From contig NC_013858.1 of NCBI RefSeq assembly GCF_000010725.1, positions 434,001 to 498,000 of the forward strand: a stretch of DNA of 64,000 bases. The letters run 5' to 3'. Shown piece by piece: positions 16,968 to 27,400 of this stretch; position 1 is the first letter of the stretch, and the number at the start of each line of letters is the position of its first letter. A program made the translations under genes and the position numbers. This stretch comes from Azospirillum sp. B510 (GTDB lineage Bacteria > Pseudomonadota > Alphaproteobacteria > Azospirillales > Azospirillaceae). Under the pieces are notes generated by a model. It ran no database searches. It was given only the letters and a program-made list of their open reading frames with translations, and had not been told where the DNA came from.

Positions 16968-17830
16968 CAGGCCCTCTCGATCTTCAGCCAGCGCGCGCAG
17001 GCGATGTAGGCGGCGGTGATCACCAGCATCAGGATGATCGACAGGGCCGCGGCCATCGGGAAGTCGGCCCGGCGGCCGAGTTGCAGCATGATGATCTGCG
17101 GCAGGACCAGCTCATTGTTGCCGCCGAGGATCTGCGGCGTGACATAGTCGCCGATGCACAGCACGAAGGTCAGGAACGCGCCGGTCATGATGCCCGGCAG
17201 CGTCAGCGGCAGGATGACATGCCAGAAGGTCTGGAGCCCGTTGGCGCCCAGGTCGGCCGCCGCCCGCCGGTAGTTCGGCGACAGCTGCACGAGGTTGGCA
17301 TAGATCGTCAGCGTCAGCAGCATGACGAAGAAATGCACGAAGCCGATGACGGTCGCGGTCCGGTTGCTCGCCAACTCCAGCGGCTGGCTGATCAGCCCGA
17401 TCTGCATCAGGGTCTGGTTGATGATTCCGGTTTTCGACAGAACCAGCAGCCAGGAATAGGACCGCACCACATAGGAGGTCCAGAAGGGCAGCACGGCCAG
17501 CATCAGCGCCAGTCGCTGCAACCGCCGCGGCACCCGTTCGGCGATGATCCAGGCCAGCGGGTAGGCGAGCAGCACCGACAGGACCGTCACGATCGCCGTG
17601 ATCTCCAGCGAGTTGACCAACCCCTTGAACAGCGCGCTCTTTTCGAAGAAGGCGAGATAGTTCGTCAGCGTCCAGCTTTGGACGATCACGCCGCCCTGCT
17701 GTGTCCACAGGCTCATCGCGACCATGAACAGAAAGGGCGCGACGAAGAAGACGAGCGTCCACGCAAGCGCCGGGACGACGAACGCCCATGCCTTGCGCTG
17801 CTCCTTGTCATTCAGGGATAGGGTCGTCAT
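16967..17830 (-). CDS. ABC permease, PotB-like
   Basis: 287 residues with about six membrane helices and the EAA loop (RAAADLGANGLQTFWHVILP). PotB/PotH-type partner of the 263-residue permease. Its N-terminus begins in the cytoplasm (KEQRKAWAF) before helix 1. A 110-base gap separates it from the solute-binding protein gene. Confidence 0.92.
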   Translation of the reverse strand: MTTLSLNDKEQRKAWAFVVPALAWTLVFFVAPFLFMVAMSLWTQQGGVIVQSWTLTNYLAFFEKSALFKGLVNSLEITAIVTVLSVLLAYPLAWIIAERVPRRLQRLALMLAVLPFWTSYVVRSYSWLLVLSKTGIINQTLMQIGLISQPLELASNRTATVIGFVHFFVMLLTLTIYANLVQLSPNYRRAAADLGANGLQTFWHVILPLTLPGIMTGAFLTFVLCIGDYVTPQILGGNNELVLPQIIMLQLGRRADFPMAAALSIILMLVITAAYIACARWLKIERA

Positions 17831-17940
17831 CGGCGCAAGCTCCGTGCCGTCGGCCTCCGGTCCCGTCCGGCCCGCCGGTTGGCAGGGACGGACCGGAGCG
17901 CCGCCATCGTCGTTCAGACGCAGCCCTGCGTCACCGAAGG

Positions 17941-19032
17941 CTACTTCTGGAGCATCTCGGTCCAGGCATCCTGCATTTTGGCGTCCAGGTCAGGCGTGGG
18001 GACCGGATAGAGCTGCGTCTTCTTCAAATAATCCGCCTGCTCGGTCCAGCGCAGCGCCGTCTTCTGCGCGTCGGTCAGCAGCGCGCCGGCCTTCTGGTTG
18101 GCGGGCATCGCCCAATAACAGGCGGCCGTCGCCAGACGCGCCTGCCCCTCGGGGCTGACGATATATTGCACGAACTTCAGCGCCAGATCCTTGCGGGTCG
18201 AGTCCTTCATGACGCCGATCGACTGCGCCCAGCGGACCGCGCCCTGATCGGGAATCACCCAGTCGAGATTGGGCTTGTCCTTGACGAGACCGGCCGTCAG
18301 CCATTCGCCGCCGCCGAAGACGATATCGACCTCGCCGGTGGCGAGCGCCGTCTGCGACGACACCACGTCGCTGACCTGCTTGGCGTTCTTCTTGAGGTCG
18401 AACAGCTTCGACCTGATCGCCGGCAGATCGGCCTCCTTCAGGTCCGCGGTCGGCTTGCCGAGCACGATGCCGGTCAGACCGATCATCGGCAGATAATAGT
18501 CGTAGACGGCGATCCGGCCTTTGTATTTGTCCGACCACAGCTTGGACATGTCCCGCATATCGGCGGGATCGACCTTGGTCTTGTCGTAGGAGACCGTGTT
18601 GTAGCCGAATTTTTCGGTGACCGCGTAGGTCTTGCCGTTGCGCGTGTTGTTGGCCTCCATGCGCACTTCCGGGAAGAGGTCGGCGGTCGGCAAGGCGCCC
18701 GCCGGGATCTCGCCGAGGATGTTCTTGTCGACCGCCTGCTGCACGTCGACGCCGTCGATGACGAGAACATCCCAGTCGCCGGGGCGCGACTGGCTGATGA
18801 TCGACAGCGCCGTGCCGGTGCCTTCATATTCCTTCAGGTTGACCTTGACGTTGTTCGCCTTCTCGAACGGCTCGATCAGCGCCGGATCGGTGTGATCGCA
18901 CCAGACGAGCGCGTTCAGCGTGGTCTGCGCGGCGGCTGGCGCCGCCACCAGAGCGGATGCGGCACCCAACGACAGCACGGCAATCGAAGACAGCAGCCGG
19001 CGCGCCAACGCGCCTTCCAATGCAGGATTCAT
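17941..19032 (-). CDS. Periplasmic solute-binding protein, PotD/PotF-like
   Basis: 363 residues. Signal peptide of about 35 residues ending APAAAQ, then a type II periplasmic binding protein (extracellular solute-binding family 1): WDVLVIDGVD, YNTVSYD, VFGGGEW, WVIPDQGAVRW. It captures the substrate for the two permeases and ATPase downstream. The related family members bind putrescine or spermidine, but this protein could equally bind another cation or organic substrate. ATG 19032 has GGAGAG upstream; an ATG 45 bases earlier would lengthen the charged head and is unlikely. Confidence 0.9.
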   Translation of the reverse strand: MNPALEGALARRLLSSIAVLSLGAASALVAAPAAAQTTLNALVWCDHTDPALIEPFEKANNVKVNLKEYEGTGTALSIISQSRPGDWDVLVIDGVDVQQAVDKNILGEIPAGALPTADLFPEVRMEANNTRNGKTYAVTEKFGYNTVSYDKTKVDPADMRDMSKLWSDKYKGRIAVYDYYLPMIGLTGIVLGKPTADLKEADLPAIRSKLFDLKKNAKQVSDVVSSQTALATGEVDIVFGGGEWLTAGLVKDKPNLDWVIPDQGAVRWAQSIGVMKDSTRKDLALKFVQYIVSPEGQARLATAACYWAMPANQKAGALLTDAQKTALRWTEQADYLKKTQLYPVPTPDLDAKMQDAWTEMLQK

Positions 19033-19083
19033 CGTTTCGCTCTCCGCTCGGCGGCGCTCCCGTTCGCGCCCATACAAAAAGAT

Positions 19084-19128
19084 TGAATGGATTCAGTTTT
19101 GCGTCAATATGAAATCTGAATGCGTTCA
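19084..19128. promoter_or_regulatory. Duplicated palindrome, likely TetR operator
   Basis: Two copies of TGAATGnnTTCA-like dyads: TGAATGGATTCA at 19084-19095 and TGAATGCGTTCA at 19117-19128 (the latter within TCTGAA-TGCG-TTCAGA). The centres are 33 bases apart, about three helical turns, between the divergent regulator and ABC operon. Confidence 0.65.
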
Positions 19129-19145
19129 GAATTTGAGGTTTCGAT

Positions 19146-19769
19146 ATGACGGGGCTCCGCGCACGGCAGAAGGCGGACCGGAACCGGCGCATCCTGGAGG
19201 CGGCGACCGCCCTCTTTCGCGACGCCGGTTACGACAGCACGCGCATCGAAGACATTGCCGAGAGAGTCGGGGTGTCGCCGGGAACCCTTTATAATTATTA
19301 CGAAAACAAGGGAGACATCCTGGTCGCCGCGGTCTCCATGGAGGTCGAGGAGGTGCTGGAATCAGGCAAGTCCATCGTCGAGGCCCCGCCCAAATCGGCG
19401 CTCGACGCCCTTCAGGCGCTCATTGACCTATATTTCGACCACTCGCTCGTCTATTTCAGCAAGGAGATGTGGCGCACGGCGATGGCGATCTCGATCCAGC
19501 AGCCCGAAAGCCCGTTCAGCCGCCGCTATACCGAACTCGACGCGAGGCTGTGCGATCAAGTTTCCACGCTGATTCAGACGCTACAGATGCAAGGCGTGAT
19601 CATCCCCGGCATTGACGCCGTCGCCGTTGGCCAAATGGTCTTCAACAATCTCAACATGATGTTCATCGAGTACGTCAAGGATGACGCCATGACGCTGGAG
19701 ACGCTGAAGGACCGTGTCTTGCGCCAGAACCGGCCCCTTGTGCAGTTGATCGGCCAACCCATGATTTAA
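19146..19769 (+). CDS. TetR-family transcriptional regulator
   Basis: 207 residues. N-terminal helix-turn-helix at about residues 10-55 (IEDIAERVGVSPGTLYNYYENKGDIL), followed by an all-helical ligand-binding and dimerisation domain. Divergent from the ABC/hydrolase/dehydrogenase operon and separated from it by twin palindromes, so it probably controls that operon and itself in response to the imported compound or an aldehyde intermediate. Confidence 0.9.
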   Translation: MTGLRARQKADRNRRILEAATALFRDAGYDSTRIEDIAERVGVSPGTLYNYYENKGDILVAAVSMEVEEVLESGKSIVEAPPKSALDALQALIDLYFDHSLVYFSKEMWRTAMAISIQQPESPFSRRYTELDARLCDQVSTLIQTLQMQGVIIPGIDAVAVGQMVFNNLNMMFIEYVKDDAMTLETLKDRVLRQNRPLVQLIGQPMI

Positions 19770-20004
19770 ATACGAGCGGATATCTTTAATAGGCCCCGTC
19801 AGCCTTCGCGTCAGCTTGCTCCGCGGCTCAGGGCTGATATGGAGGATCGCCTTCGATCTGGAGGTGAGGATTGGCCTCCCGCACTGCCACTCGATCGGGA
19901 CGACGGAGCGTTCGGTCCACGGCCACCGCTGATTCCGCTGCCCGAGCTTGCACGATCGGACCGAAAGCTCCTACGCGGCTTGGTCTTTTCACGCTTGGCC
20001 TTAA

Positions 20005-20047
20005 GTGCGATCGTTTCAAGCGGTATCGCTTGAGGCGTTGATCGCAC
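20005..20047. repeat. Compound hairpin
   Basis: Outer arms GTGCGATC (20005-20012) and GATCGCAC (20040-20047) enclose inner arms CAAGCG / CGCTTG with a GTAT loop. Confidence 0.55.
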
Positions 20048-20065
20048 GAAAAACCAAAAGCTTGG

Positions 20066-20101
20066 AGTCTGTCTGTTGATTCAATAATCACCAGACAGAC
20101 T
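20066..20101. repeat. Inverted repeat
   Basis: Perfect 10-base arms AGTCTGTCTG and CAGACAGACT with a 16-base A+T-rich loop. Too long a loop for a good terminator. Confidence 0.55.
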
Positions 20102-20187
20102 CAAAAAGCCGTGGGCGGTGGGCGGCGGCACTACCTTCCAGAGCCCCATCATGCCTGGGCCATGGGCGTGCCGGTCAACCGGACAAC

Positions 20188-20277
20188 GTCGGTGCACCAG
20201 GGTTATCGCATTTGACAAGAATTGCCCTCTCCCGGGGCGGGAGAGGGTGTCAAATGCGATAGCCGTGGTCGGTGCAC
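20188..20277. repeat. Long hairpin between short direct repeats
   Basis: Arms GGTTATCGCATTTGACA (20201-20217) and TGTCAAATGCGATAGCC (20248-20264) pair at 16 of 17 positions; inside them CTCTCCC / GGGAGAG forms the tip. The whole is bracketed by the direct repeat GTCGGTGCAC at 20188-20197 and 20268-20277. Size and build suit a MITE or REP-type element. Confidence 0.65.
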
Positions 20278-20396
20278 AAGGTGCGGGTCGTCTGACACCG
20301 ACCACTCTCCAATCGACATCCGATCCTCCCGCCGCCAAGCAGGAAAAGTGAATAAAAACACCACGTCAAATGAAGCTACGGCAACAGATATGCTTC

Positions 20397-21410
20397 TCAG
20401 CTCATATTCAGATCAGCGGCATGGTGTTTCAGGAAATTGATACCGGCCTCATAGCCGACACGGAAAAGCCGATCCAGGCTGGACCGCTTCCAGGTCAGGG
20501 CCTGGGACAGGTCGTGCGGCGTCAGGTCGAAATGAACCTTCAGCAATTTGCAATTCGGGTATTTGGCGTTGTGAACCAGTTCGAACAGCTTCAGATCGGC
20601 CCGCGCCAACGCCACCAGCGGAGTGATCATCTGCTGTCCATAGGAATCCCATAGATTCTTCGGAGCGTGAAGCAGGCCATCGATCCCGATCACGTCGAAT
20701 ACAACCATGGTGTCGATATCCGGCTCGTGCTCCAACAACGCCTTGAAGTTGAACGTATCGCGGCTGGCGCCCTCGATATAGAGCTTGTCATCAAGCGGAT
20801 AGGGCGGATAGATGAAGGGATAGGACAGGCTTGCCTTGAAATGCCGCATGTCGATCTCGCTCTTGTCGAAGATCGCCATCTTCTGATCGGTCAGGCAATA
20901 GGCATTCAGATAATAGTCGAGCTTTACCTCTTTCAGCTTGTTAAAGTCCACCAGCTCTTCGATGAATGGCGCATGGGCGCACAGCCCCTTGCTTTTCAGC
21001 GTCAGGTTGGATGGGGAGACGATCGCCCAGATCATCTGGATGAAATCGCTGGCCAGCTTCTGCGATGGCGTCATGTTGAGCTGGTTGGTGATCTTCTCAT
21101 AGCCCGGCATCAGCTTGAGCAAGCCACGGAACGCCGATGCGGCGAGACCGCCCTTCTGGAAAACCTTGTAGTCCATCGGGACGAACCGATAGATCGGATC
21201 GGAAATTCCCAGATTGACCGAATTGTAAAGCGCTTCGGTGCGGGTCATGCCTTTCGGGGCGAGATAGGTCAGCCCCACCACCGCGCCGCCGCCCGCCATG
21301 GAGATGACGTCGAACTGCACCCCGGCCTCCTCGAAGGCCAGCAGCGCGCCGGTCATCAGCGTATAATTGGGGGCACCGCCACCAAGAACAAGCGCGACCC
21401 TTTTCTTCAT
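20397..21410 (-). CDS. Patatin-fold protein lacking catalytic residues
   Basis: 337 residues. The N-terminus (VALVLGGGAP, residues 5-13) is the patatin oxyanion loop, and residues 35-46 (VISMAGGGAVVG) align with the nucleophile elbow GxSxG, but the serine position is glycine (G40). The second catalytic element, normally DGG/DGA, reads EGA (E213). Patatins are lipid acyl hydrolases with a Ser-Asp dyad, so this copy should not act by the usual mechanism. Its ATG overlaps the PKS stop (ATGA), so it is translationally coupled to the PKS and may act on or bind its lipid-like product. No signal peptide. Confidence 0.75.
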   Translation of the reverse strand: MKKRVALVLGGGAPNYTLMTGALLAFEEAGVQFDVISMAGGGAVVGLTYLAPKGMTRTEALYNSVNLGISDPIYRFVPMDYKVFQKGGLAASAFRGLLKLMPGYEKITNQLNMTPSQKLASDFIQMIWAIVSPSNLTLKSKGLCAHAPFIEELVDFNKLKEVKLDYYLNAYCLTDQKMAIFDKSEIDMRHFKASLSYPFIYPPYPLDDKLYIEGASRDTFNFKALLEHEPDIDTMVVFDVIGIDGLLHAPKNLWDSYGQQMITPLVALARADLKLFELVHNAKYPNCKLLKVHFDLTPHDLSQALTWKRSSLDRLFRVGYEAGINFLKHHAADLNMS

Positions 21411-24400
21411 GATGTCCTCACTGTCCGGGGAGTGGATATGCGTCCCACAGTCTCAGCGGACGGGGAAGCCAGCTCATGATTGATGGTGCTCTGGATGAAC
21501 AGCGCGTCCTCGACGATCGAGTAATGTGACCCGCGCCGGATGTGGACCTGAAAGCGGCTGTTGGTGAAGCGGCCCCATCCGAGCACGTCTTCACGCGAGA
21601 CGTACGGATCGCCGTACGAGATGAAGCAGGTCAGCGGCACGTCCCAGGGACGGGTCGGCTGGAACCGATAGTTCATCGTCATCTCGAATTCGGCCCGTAC
21701 CGCCGGAAGCATCAGGCGGCGCAGTTCGGGGTCGCGCAGGAACTGCTCGGTCGCCGCCATATCGAAATGGCGGAGCATCGCGGCGAACACCTGCTCGGAC
21801 TGCCGGTAGGGAGGGATTTCGGGACGGTATCCCGGCATCCCCATCATGGCCCGCCCCAGCTTCTTCTCGAACCGACCGACCTCCTGCACACGGTCCGGCG
21901 CGCGGGCGCCGGACACGAAGATGTGCTGCGGCGTCACCCCGCGTTCACTGATCAGCTTGCGGGCCACCTCATACATGGTGAGGCCGCCCAGGCAGTGGCC
22001 GAACAGGGCGATGGGCCGGTCGAGCCGTCCGGCCAGGGCGTCCAGCACGCGATCGACGAACACGCCCAGCTCGTGGACCGGATCCTCGGTGATACGGGCG
22101 AGACGGCCCGGCGGTTCGACCGCCAGGACCTCCACGGTTGGATCGATGCCGTTCGCCCAGTCCCGGAACACCGCCGAACCGCCGCCGGCGAAGGGGAAGC
22201 AGATCAGGCGCATGCGCGGCTCGCGGCGCCGGCCGATCGTCACCAGCCAGGGGCTTCCATTGTCGCCGCCGGAATACGCGCCGTTCCGGCCTTCGGGCCG
22301 TCCGGCCGGCCTGAAAGCTCCCTGAGCCTGCCCCTGGCCCGACCCCTGGCCGTTGACCGGAGCGGAACGGACGACTTCGCGGACGGCTTCCGCCCGCACG
22401 GTGCGGTCGGGACCCGGCACAGCCGGCCCCCCGGCGCCCTTCAGATCGGGCCAGACCTCATCGACCAGCTCTTCGATGCTCGGTCCCCGGATCAGCACGA
22501 CCGCGGGGATCCGAACCGACAAGCCAGCCTCGACACGGTTGATCAGCGTGACGGCCATCAGCGAGTCAAGGCCCAGTTCCCGCAACGGACGGGTGGGATC
22601 GACCGGCTTGGTCAAGCCCAGGGTCGCCATGACCTGCTGGCCGATGACGGCGACCAGGGCGCTCCGTCGCTGTGCCGGTTCGGTGGAGGTCAGCCCGTCC
22701 GGCAAGGCCGCCGGCTCCGCGGACTCCGCAACCGCTGCCGCCGGCAGCACCTCCTCGTAATAGCGCGGCGGCCGGGTGAACTGGCGGGCGAAGGCCGTCC
22801 AGTCGTTGATCGTGACCGCCGCCTGTTCGATCTCGCTGCCGACCACGGCGTCGAGCGCCTCGGCCCCCACCTCCGGCGGGATGTAGATCAGGCCGCGGGC
22901 ACGCCAGATCGCCTCGCCCTGCTCGCCCGACAGGGTGGCGAGACCGACGGCGGCCCAAGGTCCCCAGTTGATGGCGAGCGCCGGCAGACCCAGCCGGCGC
23001 CGATGGGTGACCAACGCGTCGAGACAACCGTTGCCGCTGGTGTAGTTGACTTGTCCGCCGGCACCGAACAGGCTGAGAATGGAGGAATAGACGACGAAGG
23101 CGTCGAGGGGCAGGTCGCGTGAGTAGCGGTGCAGATACCAGGCCGCGTCCAGCTTGGGAATGGTGGCGCGGCGGAACTTCTCCCAACCCATCTGCGGAAT
23201 GGTGGCATCATCGAGCACCCCGGCGGAATGGACGATGCCGCGCAGAGGCACGGAACCCCGGCCGAGCTTTTGCAGAAGACGCTGCACATCCTTCCGCCGC
23301 CCGATGTCGGCCTTGGCGACGGTCACCCGCGCGCCGAGCCCCTCCAGCATCTCGATGACCGGCTTGGCGGCGGGATCGTCGGCCCCGCGGCGGCTGGCCA
23401 GCACCAGATCGCGGACCCCCCGCGACTGGATCAGCCAGCGCGCGGTTTCCACGCCCAGCGCGCCCAGACCGCCGGTGATCAGCCAACAGCCGGCAACGCT
23501 GGAGCCGGCGGTGGCGAGAGTCGTGGCGACTGGCTGCGCCGACCGTTCCGGGACCGGCTGCCGGACGAAGCGGGCGACATATCGGGTCCGATCACGGAAG
23601 GCGACCTGATCCTCGCCATCGTCGCGGAGCAGATGATCGGCCAGCGCGGCCACCTCCACCTCGCTCCCGTCGGCATCCGCGGCCTCCAGATCAGCCAGTC
23701 CGCCCCACAGGGCCGGCGCCTCCAGCGAGACCGAGCGTCCGAACCCCCAGAGCCCGCCCTGGACGACGGCCTGGGGCGGCTCGGTTCCGGTGGCCGAAAC
23801 CGCGTTGCGCGTCACCACCCACAGCCGGGGCACGGCCGGATGGCGGTTGCGCGCCTCGGCCAGCGCCTGGGTGAGCAGCAGCAGGTTGCCGAAGGCCCGG
23901 CGGCGTGCCGGCTCGATCTCAGCATCGCCATCGGGGTCGAGATGGGCGTCCAGTCCCCACAGGGAGACGACTCCCGCCGGACCGCCGCCGGCATTGCGGA
24001 TGAGGCTGTCGATCGGCTCGGCGAATTCCGCGGCGCCGACGGCCATGCCGTCCTCGGCCGCGATCCCGTCAAGGGAAAGCAGGCGGCAGGTCGCGCCCTG
24101 CGCGGTCAGGCGGGCGGCCAGCGCCTGCCCCACCCCGCCGTCATCGGCAAGGATCAGCCAATGGGATGGGGCCGTCGCCGTTCTCGCCGCCACCTCCATC
24201 GCCGGAGAGGGCTTCCACGACACGCGGTAAAGCCAGTCGGCCGCTGTCCGGTGTTCGGCGAACGCCGAGACGGGAACCGGCTTCAGCGTCAGGCCGGCGA
24301 TCTCGGCGACCGGGTGACCCTCCAGGTCGAGGATGTCGATATCGACCACCACCGTCCCGTCTGGCGTCCCGTCCTCCCCCGCGCTCCGCCGCCGGGCGTA

Positions 24401-27400
24401 GGCCCAGACCTCGCGCCGGCCATCGGCAGCCATGGCGAACCCCTCGATGGCCACCGGCAGATGAAGGGTCCGGGTCGGCAGGGGCGGCGCGACGAAGTCG
24501 CCATACTCCTCGATGACCGCCGGATAGATGTGCAGACAGGCGTCCAGCAGAGCCGGATGCGGCGGATCGCCATCGGCCGCGGCCACAATGTCCGGCAGCC
24601 GGACCTGGGCCAGCACCTCGCCGTCACCGCGCCACAGGGTCTGCACACCGCGGAAGGCCGGACCATAGGTCAGCCCGATGGCGGCGAGGGCGCCATAGAC
24701 GCGGTCGGCCGGCAACCCCTCGCCGCAGCGCCCGCGAACCGCCGCCAGATCAAGCGGCGGCTGCCGCAGAACCTCCCCCGGGCGCAGGCGTCCGGTGATG
24801 TGGGGGATCCAGGGGGCGTCGTCCCCACCGCTGCTCGAAAGGCGGGCGTCGAGCGTCGATCCCTCGCCGGGGGACAGCAGCAGGCTGACCGCGCGTTCCC
24901 CATCATCGGGGAGGATCAGCGCCTCGTGATAGGAAAAATCCTGGATGGCCAGCGGCGCGGAGCCGAAATGCGGCGCGGCCGCCTGAAGCAGCGCCGTCAG
25001 GGCGGCGGTGGTCGGCAGCACCATCCGGCCATGAACCCGGTGATCGGTCATCCAGGCCGGATTTCGGGCGTCCAGCACGCTTTCATACTGGATGTCCCGC
25101 AGGGGGGAACGCACGCGCCGGCCGGGCCATCCCTGGCCGGGTATGCGCTGCGGTCCCGCCGCCGCCCCTCGCCCGGCCCGATCGCCCGCCCGGTCGATCC
25201 AGTGCCGTTCGCGCTGGAACGGATAGGTCGGCAGCGGGATCCGGCGCACGGCGTAGGGCCGGTCGAACGCCTGCCAGTCGATGCGATGACCGCGCCGGTA
25301 GAGCACGGCGGCCGTCTCGGCCAGTTCCTTCCACGCCGCGCCGTCCCTGCCGATGGTGGCGAGCCAGGCCAGCCCCTCGCCCTGCGCGGTGGTCTGGCCC
25401 AGCGCCAGCAGGCTCTTGCCGGGGCCGATCTCGATGAAGTCGGTGATGCCCTCCGCCGCCATCGCCCGCACGCCGTCGGCGAACCGCACCGCTTTCAGGG
25501 CATGGTCGCACCAGTAATCGGCGGATGGCGCCTCGGTGACCGGGCCGCCGGTCAGGTTGGAGATCCAGAGCAGCCGGGGCGCGCTGGCGGGAGCCGCCGC
25601 CGCCGCCGCCCGCAGCTCGGGCATCGCCGGGGCAAGCAGCGGCGAATGGAACGCGTGCGAGACCTTCAGAGGCCGGGCGGCGATGCCCTGGGTCTCCAGA
25701 ATGGCGGTGAGTCGCCCGACCGCTTCCGCGCTGCCCGAAAGCACGGTGCTCTGCGGGCCGTTGACCGCGCCGACCCCGATCTCGTCCGGGTCGACCCCGC
25801 TGTCGGCGATCGCCTTGCGCACCGTCTCCTCGTCGGCGAAGACCGCCGCCATGGCGCCGCCGGCCGGCAGGGCCTGCATCAGCCGGCCGCGCGCCGCGAT
25901 CAGCCCCGCCGCCGCCTCCAACGTATAGGCCCCGGCCAGATGGGCGGCCGCGAACTCCCCGACGCTGTGCCCGACCACCGCATCGGGCCGGATGCCCCAG
26001 GAGCCGAGGAGTTCGGCGAGCGCGACCTCCACCGCGAACAGCGCCGGTTGGGTATAGGCGGTCTGGTGGATGAGGTCGGCGGTTGCATCGGCGGCGAACA
26101 GGATGTCGAGAAGCCCGGTCTCCAGATGAGGCCGCAAGGCCTCGGCGCAACGATCGAGGGCGGCGCGGAAGACCGGCTGCGTCCGGTACAGGTCGCGGGC
26201 CATGCCGGGGATTTGCGAGCCCTGGCCGCTGAACAGGAAGCCGATCCGCCGCCGGCCGCCGCGTCCGGCGATCGGCCCGCCCAGCGCCAGCTTGCCGGCC
26301 AGTTCGGCGGTCGTCGCCGCCGAGGCGGCGTAGCGGTGGGTGAAATGGCCGCGCCCGACCGCCAGCGTGTGGCAGACGTCGCCCAGCGACGCGTCGGGAT
26401 TGGCCTCCAGCCACAGGCGATGCTGTTCGAGAAGCTGGGACAGCGCTGTTTCGGACTTGGCCGACAGCACGGCGACATGGACCGGACGCTCCGCGATGGC
26501 CGGCAACCCGGACGCGTCGTCGGTCGCCACAGGATGCGCGGGTTCGGCCGGGACCTCAGTCGGAAACTTGGGCGCCTCCTCCAGGATCACGACGCCGTTG
26601 GTGCCGCCGATGCCGAGCGAGTTGACCAAGGCGCGCCGCGGCTTGCCGTCGGCCGGCCAGTCGCTCAGCTCGGTGTTGACGAAGAAGGGGCTGCCGTCGA
26701 ACCGGATCACCGGGTTCAGCGTCCGCACATTGATGGTCGGCGGGATCCGCCCATGCCGGATCGCCAGCACCGTCTTGATCAGCGAGGCAAGGCCGGCGGC
26801 CTGTTCCGGATGCCCGATGTTGGGCTTCACCGAACCGACGGGGCAGAATCCGACCCGCTCGGTACTGGTCCGGAACGCGTGGGTCAGCGCATGGATTTCA
26901 ATGGGGTCGCCCACCACGGTGCCGGTGCCGTGGCATTCGACATACCCGATCTCGTCGGGCGAGACGCCGGCGGCGTCCAGCGCCTCCAGCATCGCGCCGG
27001 CCTGACCGGCCACCGAGGAGGCGGAATAGCTGGCCTTGTCCGCGCCGTCATTGTTGACCGCGGTGGCCTTGATCACCGCATGGATCGGGTCGCCGTCGGC
27101 GATGGCCTGACGAAGGTCCTTGAGCAGCACCGCCGCGACCGCCGATCCGAAGACGGTCCCCCGCGAGTCGGCGTCGAAGGTCCGGACATGGCCGTCCGGC
27201 GAATAGATGCTGCCCTTCTGCGTCCGGTAGCCCAGCGCCTCCGGCACCCGGACCGTCGAGATGGCCGCCAGCGCCGTGCCGCATTCGCCCGTCCGGATGC
27301 TGCGGCAGGCCAGATGCACGGCGACGAGCGAGGTCGAGCAGGCGGTCTGGACGTTGATGCTGGGACCGGTCAGATCGAACTTGTAGGACAGGCGCGTGCT

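Larger units (their letters stand above)
19770..20396. other. Intergenic region rich in inverted repeats
   Basis: 627 bases without a credible gene. It contains three distinct hairpins (20005-20047, 20066-20101, 20201-20264) and a 10-base direct repeat flanking the last one. The region looks like an accumulation of palindromic repeats or the remains of a small mobile element. Confidence 0.6.

Noticed and set aside
19828-20091. An 87-residue minus-strand frame after the TetR gene
   Set aside because: Includes the compound hairpin and most of another palindrome; probably repeat sequence, though a transposase relic cannot be excluded.
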